The notes under the pieces: generated by a model
Told to the model about the DNA's origin: nothing
The model's input: only the letters and a program-made list of their open reading frames with translations
Databases searched by the model: none
Assembly (NCBI GenBank): GCA_964402715.1
Contig: CAYODJ010000009.1
Coordinates: 8,569 to 72,568 of the forward strand
Length of the DNA stretch: 64,000 nucleotides
From: CALXOD01 sp964402715
GTDB lineage: Bacteria; Verrucomicrobiota; Lentisphaeria; Victivallales; Victivallaceae
Reading direction: 5' to 3'
Translations under genes and position numbers: made by a program
Part shown: in pieces, positions 27,191 through 34,423 of the stretch
How the letters are laid out: the number at the start of each line of letters is the position of its first letter
How positions within the stretch are numbered: position 1 is the stretch's first letter

Positions 27191-28189
27191 CTACTTGGAA
27201 ATGACTCTGGCCATCTCCAAAACCTTGTTGGAATATCCCCACTCGTTGTCATACCAGGAAAGCACTTTAACAAAGGTCGGATCCAACTGGATGCCAGCCT
27301 TGGCATCGAAGATGGAGGTTCTGGCGTCGCCGCGGAAATCGGTAGAACACACACTCTCGTCCGTATATCCGAGAATACCCTTGAGCTCCCCTTCGCTGGC
27401 GGCTTTCATTGCGGCACAGATATCGGCGTAATCTGTCGGTTTCGCCAACTCGACGGTCAGATCCACGACGGACACGTCGGATGTCGGCACCCTCATCGAC
27501 ATTCCGGTCAATTTGCCGTTCAACGCCGGCAGAACCTTGCCCACCGCCTTGGCCGCGCCGGTGGAACTCGGAATGATATTCTCAAGGATGCCACGCCCTC
27601 CGCGCCAGTCCTTTTGAGACGGGCCGTCCACCGTCTTCTGCGTCGCGGTGGCGGCATGGACGGTGGTCATGAGCCCGCGGACGATGCCGAAGCTGTCGTT
27701 GAGCACCTTGGCAATCGGAGCCAGACAGTTAGTCGTACAGCTGGCGTTAGAGATGATGTCCTGTCCCGCATAGGTTTTGTCATTGACTCCGAAGACAAAC
27801 ATCGGAGTGTCGTCCTTTGACGGCGCGGACATGATCACTTTCTTCGCTCCGGCGGACAGATGCGCCTCGGCCTTGTCACGAGTGAGGAAACGACCGGTGG
27901 ACTCAACAACGATGTCGGCCCCGACCTCGCCCCATTTCAAAGCGGCGGGATCCTTCTCCTGCGTCAGGCGGATTCTTTTCCCGTTCACAACCAAATAGTT
28001 GCCATCCACCGCCACATCACCGCAGAATCTGCCATGGACCGAATCATATTTCAACATGTAGGCGAGATAATCGGGCTCAAGCAGATCATTGATGCCAACA
28101 ATCTCGACGTCTCCGCTGAAATTACTGACGGCGGCGCGAAAAACCATCCGTCCGATACGTCCAAATCCGTTGATGCCTACCTTCACCAT
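27191..28189 (-). CDS. gap: Glyceraldehyde-3-phosphate dehydrogenase, type I
   Basis: NAD-dependent oxidation and phosphorylation of glyceraldehyde 3-phosphate. The Rossmann start GINGFGRIGRMVFRAA, the VGINDLL strand end (Asp35 favours NAD over NADP), the nucleophile Cys151 in SNASCTTNCLAP, and the final WYDNEWGYSNKVLEMA are all present. AAAGGA precedes the ATG. It is first in a gap-pgk operon with its own promoter. 332 residues. Confidence 0.97.
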   Translation of the reverse strand: MVKVGINGFGRIGRMVFRAAVSNFSGDVEIVGINDLLEPDYLAYMLKYDSVHGRFCGDVAVDGNYLVVNGKRIRLTQEKDPAALKWGEVGADIVVESTGRFLTRDKAEAHLSAGAKKVIMSAPSKDDTPMFVFGVNDKTYAGQDIISNASCTTNCLAPIAKVLNDSFGIVRGLMTTVHAATATQKTVDGPSQKDWRGGRGILENIIPSSTGAAKAVGKVLPALNGKLTGMSMRVPTSDVSVVDLTVELAKPTDYADICAAMKAASEGELKGILGYTDESVCSTDFRGDARTSIFDAKAGIQLDPTFVKVLSWYDNEWGYSNKVLEMARVISK

Positions 28190-28245
28190 TTTGCCTGTCC
28201 TTTCTCGTTGAAACTTATGGACCCTGGAACGTCACTGTTGTCCGC

Positions 28246-28273
28246 AATATACCGTGTGTTTACAAAAAGTCAA
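28246..28273 (-). promoter_or_regulatory. Predicted gap-pgk promoter
   Basis: On the minus strand TTGACT (28273-28268), 16-base spacer, TATATT (28251-28246). Leader of about 50 bases. Confidence 0.6.
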
Positions 28274-28393
28274 GATATAAAATTATCGATACTCCGAACA
28301 AAATGAATCCCTAACATCCGCGATTCTCCGCAGAGTACGCAAATCATTTCGAATAAAATCTCGTAAATTTCGCCCGTGCCTAAGCATCCCCGC

Positions 28394-28421
28394 TTGTTTT
28401 CTCTGCGGAATCGAATATATT
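28394..28421 (+). promoter_or_regulatory. Predicted promoter of tRNA-Gln(CTG)
   Basis: TTGTTT (28394-28399), 16-base spacer, TATATT (28416-28421), 25 bases before the tRNA. Confidence 0.5.
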
Positions 28422-28445
28422 AGCGGAGTTCTGCGGTTTGAACAA

Positions 28446-28519
28446 AGCCCCGTGGTGTAATGGTAGCACAAGTGATTCTGGTTCACTTTGTTGAGGTTCA
28501 AATCCTTACGGGGCTGCCA
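28446..28519 (+). tRNA. tRNA-Gln (anticodon CTG)
   Basis: The acceptor stem AGCCCCG (28446-28452) pairs with CGGGGCT (28509-28515), then G and an encoded CCA. The anticodon loop TTCTGGT between AGTGA and TCACT gives CTG. The T loop is GGTTCAAATCC. It is close in sequence to the TTG glutamine tRNA at 19.0 kb, suggesting an old duplication. Confidence 0.96.
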
Positions 28520-28720
28520 TTCTGAACGTTTTGCATCGGTTTTCCTCCGTCCGTCCACCATCGATGTCATCTGCTCGTGTTCACCGTCCGGCGTTGACAT
28601 CGACCGATGCGTTCCGGCGTCGCATGAGTCAGTCTGCGACCTGTGCGGATCAAAATCTGAAAAAAGTGAGGATGCACTCTGGATTTTTACCGCAGACCGA
28701 ATTACAGTATACGTGAGTAT

Positions 28721-28794
28721 GGCGTGGTTGCCGAGCGGCTAGGCAGCGGTCTGCAAAATCGCTAAGATCGGTTCGACTCCGATCCACGCCTCCA
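28721..28794 (+). tRNA. tRNA-Cys (anticodon GCA)
   Basis: GGCGTGG (28721-28727) pairs with CCACGCC (28784-28790), then T and an encoded CCA. The anticodon loop CTGCAAA between GCGGT and ATCGC gives GCA. The T arm is GGTTCGACTCC. It lies about 200 bases after tRNA-Gln(CTG); the two may share a transcript. Confidence 0.96.
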
Positions 28795-29241
28795 TCTTTC
28801 TGAAATCAGCGGCTGCGGCTTCTCTGGCTTTGCGTTTTGCATCGCCGCACACGGGTCGTCATGCGCGTCAAACTGCGGCTCCGCGGAGAATATTCATCAT
28901 CTTTCGATTCGCGCCACGGATGCGTCTCATCCGCAAATCGAGGCGGCAGTTCCTCCCGGCGCGACCGGAACGCCGTCGTCGCATCGGTTCTCCGCCGCGC
29001 CTCCGCGCCGGGATGACTTGCCACGTCCGCCGGCATTCCGGATCAAAAGCGCGTCGCAGACGACACCGGCATGCACTCCGAATTATGGGACAGGTCGGCT
29101 GACTGCCTCACGTTTGTGGCAAGTTCAACGTCGAATCGCACTTCGCAAGCTGCGGTGTTTCCATATCAAAATTCCGTCCGGAGCATTCAGCCGGAGGCCG
29201 GGCATGCCCCGCAACACGGGAGAACCCCGCCTTAATCTGCC
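28795..29241. other. Intergenic stretch, nothing recognised
   Basis: About 450 G+C-rich bases between tRNA-Cys and the convergent argA gene. Open frames here have no ribosome sites or recognisable motifs, and no terminator is clear. Confidence 0.55.
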
Positions 29242-29727
29242 TCAGTCAGTCTCATGCCGCTCCGACACGAAGAGCACCGCAACCTCATCGCAGCTGTCAT
29301 ATTTGGGGCACGCATGACAGTCGCTCCAGATCTTCTCCGGAAAATGTTCTTTTGAAACGACCTGAAATCCCTGTCGTACAAAGAACCCTTCCTGACAGGT
29401 CAACGCGAACAGACGGAAAGAAGTTCTTGTTCTGCGCAACCGATCCATACGGTCTTCAAGCATGGCGCGGCCGATGCCGCACCCGCGCCTCTCCGGAGAT
29501 ACCGCCAAGGAACGCACCTCCAGGAGGTCGCCGCCGAAATCCCGCACCGCAACGCACCCGATTAATGTCCCTTCTTCCTCCGCCACGGTGAAATTCGCAA
29601 TATAATGGCTGATGTCGCTTTCGCTTCTTGGCAGAAGAACCTTTTGCGCCGCATAAATGGCCAGTAAGGCATGGATGGCCGGCACGTCCTCCTTTGTCGC
29701 CTTCCGGATACGAAGCGGAATGCTCAC
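29242..29727 (-). CDS. argA: GNAT acetyltransferase, short N-acetylglutamate synthase type
   Basis: Probably transfers acetyl from acetyl-CoA to glutamate, the first step of arginine synthesis. The 161-residue GNAT domain has the acetyl-CoA loop VSPERRGCGIGRAML, and the features of the short ArgA subgroup: VLLPRSESDISHYIANFTVA, ALTCQEGFFVRQGFQVVSK and the cysteine-rich tail WSDCHACPKYDSCDEVAV. The start is GTG, overlapping the accA stop as GTGA, which implies coupling. Related GNATs could act on other amines, so the substrate is inferred. It ends the operon L,D-transpeptidase-accA-argA. Confidence 0.78.
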   Translation of the reverse strand: MSIPLRIRKATKEDVPAIHALLAIYAAQKVLLPRSESDISHYIANFTVAEEEGTLIGCVAVRDFGGDLLEVRSLAVSPERRGCGIGRAMLEDRMDRLRRTRTSFRLFALTCQEGFFVRQGFQVVSKEHFPEKIWSDCHACPKYDSCDEVAVLFVSERHETD

Positions 29728-30740
29728 TCTTGCTCCTTTTTCCCCGTGTCTTCTTGAGATTCCTCTCCCGGTGCCTGATGGACACTCTCCTCGAAACTGC
29801 CCATGGCACGGAATTTCCGGTAGCGCTGTTCCCTCAACTTGAGAGGAGACAATCTACGCAGTTCAAGAAGATTGCGCGCAATGGCCTCGGAGAGCAGTTG
29901 CGCGGCCTGATCCACGTTGCGCTGGGCGCCCCCGAATGGTTCCGGCACTATTTCATCCGCGATGCCTAAATCCAATAATCTTTCGGCGGTGAGCTGCAGA
30001 GCCTCCGCAGCCTGCGGTGCGAATTTACGATCTTTCCAAAGAATGGCGGCACACCCCTCCGGAGTAATGACTGAGTAGTAGGCGTTTTCCATGATCAGAA
30101 TACGGTTGCCGACTCCGATGCCGATTGCGCCCCCGGAACCGCCTTCCCCAATGATGACTGAAATCACAGGTACGCGCAATGCAAACATGTCGCGCAGATT
30201 CACCGCTATCGCCTCGGCAATGTGCCGCTCTTCCGAGGCAATGCCTGGAAAAGCTCCCGGCGTGTCAATGAACGTGATGATCGGTATTCCCGCGCGGTCG
30301 GCCAACTGCATCAGGCGCAGGGCTTTCCGATATCCTTCCGGATTGGGCCATCCGAAATTGCGGTAGACATTGGATCTTACGCTCCGTCCTTTCTGCGTGC
30401 CGATCACCATGACGGGCTTATCGTGAAATTTGGCGAACCCGCCGACAACGGCTTTGTCGTCACGAAACCTGCGATCCCCCGACAACTCCATGAAGTCTGT
30501 AAACAAACGCTCAATGTAATCCAACGTGTACGGACGTTCGGGATGACGGGCCAGCTGCACCCGCTGCCACGGCGACAGGGAACCGTAGACCTCCTTCATT
30601 GTCGCATTGAGCCGATCCGTGAGCGCCTGCAGCTCGGAGGAGACGTCAATCTGGTTGGACTGACTGAAGTCCTGCAGCTCTTGAATTTTCTTCTTTAATT
30701 CAACAATCGGTTTTTCGAAGTCAAGATGAATTTCCGGCAT
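29724..30740 (-). CDS. accA: Acetyl-CoA carboxylase carboxyltransferase subunit alpha
   Basis: With AccD it moves carboxyl from biotin to acetyl-CoA, making malonyl-CoA for fatty-acid synthesis. The protein shows LARHPERPYTLDYIERLF, GNVYRNFGWPNPEGYRKALR-like coenzyme A blocks, IDTPGAFPGIASEERHIAEA, GEGGSGGAIGIGVGN and TPEGCAAILWKD. I start at the ATG at 30740 (GGAG 12 bases upstream) rather than the TTG at 30758. 338 residues. accD, accB and accC are elsewhere. It starts 19 bases after the L,D-transpeptidase gene. Confidence 0.96.
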   Translation of the reverse strand: MPEIHLDFEKPIVELKKKIQELQDFSQSNQIDVSSELQALTDRLNATMKEVYGSLSPWQRVQLARHPERPYTLDYIERLFTDFMELSGDRRFRDDKAVVGGFAKFHDKPVMVIGTQKGRSVRSNVYRNFGWPNPEGYRKALRLMQLADRAGIPIITFIDTPGAFPGIASEERHIAEAIAVNLRDMFALRVPVISVIIGEGGSGGAIGIGVGNRILIMENAYYSVITPEGCAAILWKDRKFAPQAAEALQLTAERLLDLGIADEIVPEPFGGAQRNVDQAAQLLSEAIARNLLELRRLSPLKLREQRYRKFRAMGSFEESVHQAPGEESQEDTGKKEQE

Positions 30741-30759
30741 GAGACAGAATTTCTCCAAA

Positions 30760-31944
30760 TTATTCTTCTATCGAAACCGGCGTGTTGACCGGCACAATCA
30801 AAAACAGTTCTTCAACCTCGTCATTGTGCATGCGAATACATCCGTTGCTCAATGTGCGGGTGACGCTGGTCTCGTCCGCAGTGCCATGAATCCCATATCC
30901 CTGCGGCAGTTTTTTAGCGCCGGCAACTGTGACGAGCCGCATCCAGCGAGTGCCAAATTCATTTCCGGGCGCTCCGGGGGCGACAGTGCGGCCGTCGGCG
31001 GAATGATATGACGGATTTTCAATCTTTTCGCCGATTTTGAATTTTCCTGTCGGAGTACGACCGAGACGTCCAATGCCGACATCATAAACGGCAAACGGCT
31101 TTGCGCCGCGTTCAAGCAGCAGCAGCCTGGCGCCTTTGTAAATACGAATCCGCCAGTCGTTTTCTCCTACGCGAAGCTTCTTTCCGACCAGCAGCTTAGA
31201 CTCGCCGGACCTCATTCCGTTCAACCGCCGCAGCGCCTCCACGGAAATCCCGTATTGCCGGGCTATCCGGAAAAGAGTGTCCCCGTTCTTTACGGTGTGG
31301 ACGGCTTCGCCGTGCGTCGGGGAATCATGCTGAAAATAAAGCCGGACATTGGCACGGCCGAGGACACGCATGATGTCCCGCCACTGCCTGGAATTGAAGG
31401 CGAGCGTCGCCAGAAGACTCTCGGCTTCCCCTCTCACGTCCGCATATTTTCCCGACTCCAACAATCCGGTGATACGCTGCATCCGCTCGGTGAATCCGCC
31501 GGGCTCGACCGAATCGGGGGCGATTTCCGGTTCATCGTCAGCGGGGTCGGACGCGTGCGGACGCCCTTTTATCGGCTCCTGCTCAAGCGGGGTCACTCCA
31601 GAGGAACCTGCGGCGGCTTCAAGCGGTTCCGTTGAATCCGCCTCGGCCTCGGCCGGCGGTTCGGCTTGCTGCTCCGTATTGGAGACAGCCGGTTCCTGTT
31701 CAGCTGGTGCCGACTGCACAGAAAGGTCGCCGCCGCCGCTCCCGCTGTTCAAGGACGACTCGGCAACGGTCCGCACGGCCTTGTCGGAAATGTCTTGTCC
31801 TCCCCTGCGGGGCGGCATCATCAGGAGTATACAACCAAAGGTCACCGCCGCAACCAATACGAAAAGAACGACCAGCCGCACCCCACGGCCGTCGAACGTA
31901 CGATCACGTCTGTCGTAATTCTGTTCGTAAGGCGATTTTTCCAT
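30760..31944 (-). CDS. Membrane-anchored LysM L,D-transpeptidase (YkuD)
   Basis: Likely makes 3-3 peptidoglycan cross-links or attaches proteins to the wall. Order: cytoplasmic tail (1-22), membrane anchor (about 23-42), a long acidic linker (45-155), a short helical region, a LysM domain (HTVKNGDTLFRIARQYGIS, about 216-262) and a C-terminal YkuD domain. In the last, GYGIHGT supplies the His and SNGCIRMHNDEV the nucleophile Cys369. AGGTG precedes the ATG and lies inside a small palindrome in the leader. First gene of an operon with accA and argA, linking wall and lipid synthesis. 394 residues. Confidence 0.92.
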   Translation of the reverse strand: MEKSPYEQNYDRRDRTFDGRGVRLVVLFVLVAAVTFGCILLMMPPRRGGQDISDKAVRTVAESSLNSGSGGGDLSVQSAPAEQEPAVSNTEQQAEPPAEAEADSTEPLEAAAGSSGVTPLEQEPIKGRPHASDPADDEPEIAPDSVEPGGFTERMQRITGLLESGKYADVRGEAESLLATLAFNSRQWRDIMRVLGRANVRLYFQHDSPTHGEAVHTVKNGDTLFRIARQYGISVEALRRLNGMRSGESKLLVGKKLRVGENDWRIRIYKGARLLLLERGAKPFAVYDVGIGRLGRTPTGKFKIGEKIENPSYHSADGRTVAPGAPGNEFGTRWMRLVTVAGAKKLPQGYGIHGTADETSVTRTLSNGCIRMHNDEVEELFLIVPVNTPVSIEE

Positions 31945-32002
31945 TGATTTACACCTGATTTCAGGTATATTGACAATATACAGCCTGAACCTTTTTTTTC
32001 AA
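31944..32002. promoter_or_regulatory. Overlapping divergent promoters sharing a palindrome
   Basis: Plus strand: TTGATT (31944-31949), 16 bases, TATATT (31966-31971). Minus strand: TTGAAA (32002-31997), 16 bases, TATATT (31980-31975). The two -10 boxes are the arms of the palindrome GTATATT-GAC-AATATAC (31965-31981). A second palindrome, ACCTGA-TT-TCAGGT (31953-31966), would fold in the minus-strand leader and cover the AGGTG ribosome site of the L,D-transpeptidase gene. Confidence 0.55.
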
Positions 32003-32022
32003 AAACCGTCGGTTTGGTGAAT

Positions 32023-32646
32023 ATGCCGGATGCCTCAAGTCGCCAGTTGATGTCACTGCCGCTGCAATTACCGGAACGGGCAGTCCTGCTGCGTCTGGAA
32101 TATCGGCGTGCGAGGACAGAACTGGATGAGCATGATCGCATGCGCCTGACGGCGGCAATGGCCCGCTCATTCCGTTTGTGCCGTCCGGCGGGGTGTTGGC
32201 GCGTTGTGGATTTCCTGAAGGTCGACAAAGCACACCTGCAGTTGCCCGGCGACTGCGTCATCGCCAGCCGTGACGTCGTGTCGAAATTTGGAAACTGCCG
32301 CAAGCTGTGGCTGGGTGCGGTGACGATAGGCGCGGTGCTGCCGGAACAGGTGCAACGCGATTTCGCCGAGCATTCGGACTTTGACGCCGTGGTGGGCGAT
32401 GCCGTGGGCAGCGAAACGGCGGATGCCGCGATGTCGTTCCTGCACCGTTCGGCCAGACAGAGCATGCTGCGCCGAGGCGGACTGGTGACGGAGCGGCGTT
32501 TCTCCCCGGGATACGGCGATTGGACTTTGAAAGGACAGGAGATTTTCTTTGCGTTGTTGCCTATGACGGCAATGAATGTGAAACTTACACCTTCGTTTAC
32601 AATGCTTCCCGAAAAAAGCGTGACTGCCGTTGCGGGGATATGCTGA
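32023..32646 (+). CDS. Stand-alone methionine synthase (MetH) reactivation-domain protein
   Basis: The 207-residue protein matches the C-terminal activation module of cobalamin-dependent methionine synthase, which binds S-adenosylmethionine to remethylate oxidised cobalamin. The diagnostic stretch is RRFSPGYGDWTLKGQEIFFA followed by VKLTPSFTMLPEKSVTAVAG; upstream is a VVGDAVGSETADAAMSF helix. No homocysteine, folate or B12 domain is present, so it would serve a split methionine synthase encoded elsewhere, or another corrinoid enzyme. I start at the ATG at 32023; GTG 32017 and TTG 32014 are alternatives. Divergent from the L,D-transpeptidase gene. Confidence 0.83.
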   Translation: MPDASSRQLMSLPLQLPERAVLLRLEYRRARTELDEHDRMRLTAAMARSFRLCRPAGCWRVVDFLKVDKAHLQLPGDCVIASRDVVSKFGNCRKLWLGAVTIGAVLPEQVQRDFAEHSDFDAVVGDAVGSETADAAMSFLHRSARQSMLRRGGLVTERRFSPGYGDWTLKGQEIFFALLPMTAMNVKLTPSFTMLPEKSVTAVAGIC

Positions 32647-32772
32647 TCACCGGCGGGGAAGCCGGATGTCTGCGCCGGCAATCGTCGTACATGTCCGCGA
32701 GCGGAGGAGACACGGACATCTCGGCCCCCTTGGAAAAGCAGAATTTTCAAATCAGCCGAAACCGCGCGTGTT

Positions 32773-34356
32773 ATGTGGATTAAGCCGGAACTGTTTCTGT
32801 TGAAAGCTGCGGATGCGCCTGCCATTCCGGAGAGAATTTTGCCGAATCTGGTGTACGCCCGGTTCGGCATGATGCCGACCGCTCTGCGCATTGTCAACCG
32901 CGCCGTCGACGCACGCAGGGGCACTCCCGTCCTGGTGTATTCCCTGCTGGCGGAATTCCCTTGCGCACCACGTTCGGATGCGGCGTGGTCGGAGGTGGAT
33001 GTCATGGAACTGAAACAGATGGAACATCCCGACCCGGAATTGCCGCATTGCCCGCATCCTCCGGCGTCACCTCTGATTGTCGGCACGGGTCCGTGCGGGA
33101 TTTTTGCCGCTCTCGGGCTGGCTCTATCCGGATGCCGTCCCGTGATTGTGGATCGAGGCTACCCTGCGGATCAGCGGCGGCGGGATTACCGCGATTTTCT
33201 GCGGACGCGTTCGTTGAACCCAGACAGCAATCTTCTGATCGGCGAAGGCGGAGCCGGCATGTTCTCCGACGGCAAACTTTACAGCGGCATACGCGATTCC
33301 CGAATCGATTTCATATTGAAAACCTTTGTGGATGCGGGTGCGCCCGCGGACATTCTGTATGCGAAACGTCCGCACATCGGATCCGATTATCTGTGCCGGG
33401 TGACTGCGGGACTGCGGCATAGACTGGAGGAACTGGGCGCGGTCTTCCATTTCGGCACGGAGATAGACGGCTTGCTGATGAGGGCAGGGCGGTGCTGCGG
33501 CGTGATCACGGCGGGGGGGGAACGCCTGACCGCTCCGCTGACGGTGCTTGCAGTGGGATTGGGGGCGAGGAATTTGAACCGGAAATTACGGAAATCCGGA
33601 GTGCGGCATGAACTTAAACCTTTCCAAGTGGGATTCCGCGTGGAGCACCCTCAGAGCCTGGTGGATCTGCGTCAATACAGGCTGACGCCGCGGCCGGTCG
33701 CGCTGGAGGCCGCCGAATATCACCTGACGTCACGGCCCAACGTGAGTGGAATACCGCAGGTGAGTTCCTTTTGCATGTGTCCCGGGGGAGAAACAGTGAT
33801 GGCATCAGCGTGGAAAGAAAGTCTGGTTTCCAACGGCATGAGCAACCATGCCCGGGACGGAGAGTTCGCCAATGCGGCCATGATCGCAACGTTGGGGACG
33901 GATCGCTTCGCTTCACCCGACGAGGCGTTCGGCATCCTGGACAACTGGGAAAAAGAGGCTTTCCGCCGCGGGGGAGGCGACTACACGTTCCCCGCGCAGG
34001 ATGCGGCCGCGTTTCTCCGCGGGGAAATGCGGCTGCGGAATCATCGCGGGAGCGCGGCGGTCGGACTGAGAGCCTCTCGTCTGGACGATATATTCCCGCC
34101 GGAAATACGGGATGGCATCAAAGGAGCTCTGCGCGATTTTGATCGCCGTTTCCCCGGTTTCATCCGCGAGGGAAAGATGATCGGACTGGAGAGCTGCGTT
34201 TCAAGTCCGGTGCGGTTCTGGCGCAACCCGGCAACCATGGAGAGTTCCATCCCCGGACTCTACACGGGCGGCGAAGGCGCCGGATGGGCGGGGGGCATCA
34301 TGTCGGCCGCAGCGGACGGATTGAGGTTGTCGGCGGCAATCCTGAACAGTTTCTGA
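32773..34356 (+). CDS. FAD-dependent oxidoreductase (COG2509-like)
   Basis: Uncharacterised flavoprotein of 527 residues. The N-terminal ~95 residues form a small domain typical of this group. Then PLIVGTGPCGIFAALGLALSG is the dinucleotide-binding motif, with GEGGAGMFSDGKLYSGIRD as the family hallmark. C-terminal PGLYTGGEGAGWAGGIMSAA closes the FAD site. The many cysteines near CMCPGGETVM are also typical. No substrate is known for the group. The ribosome site is weak. It lies 126 bases after the MetH-reactivation gene and 67 before the MlaA fusion, all on one strand. Confidence 0.82.
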   Translation: MWIKPELFLLKAADAPAIPERILPNLVYARFGMMPTALRIVNRAVDARRGTPVLVYSLLAEFPCAPRSDAAWSEVDVMELKQMEHPDPELPHCPHPPASPLIVGTGPCGIFAALGLALSGCRPVIVDRGYPADQRRRDYRDFLRTRSLNPDSNLLIGEGGAGMFSDGKLYSGIRDSRIDFILKTFVDAGAPADILYAKRPHIGSDYLCRVTAGLRHRLEELGAVFHFGTEIDGLLMRAGRCCGVITAGGERLTAPLTVLAVGLGARNLNRKLRKSGVRHELKPFQVGFRVEHPQSLVDLRQYRLTPRPVALEAAEYHLTSRPNVSGIPQVSSFCMCPGGETVMASAWKESLVSNGMSNHARDGEFANAAMIATLGTDRFASPDEAFGILDNWEKEAFRRGGGDYTFPAQDAAAFLRGEMRLRNHRGSAAVGLRASRLDDIFPPEIRDGIKGALRDFDRRFPGFIREGKMIGLESCVSSPVRFWRNPATMESSIPGLYTGGEGAGWAGGIMSAAADGLRLSAAILNSF

Positions 34357-34423
34357 CTGGAACGAACAGCGATACGGGCGTTATGTGTCGTGGGGCGCAA
34401 AAAAAATAAGGACAGAGAATGAT

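Noticed and set aside
19004..28519. The two similar glutamine tRNAs as attachment sites of an integrated element.
   Set aside because: They have different anticodons, the genes between them are ordinary housekeeping genes, and there is no integrase.
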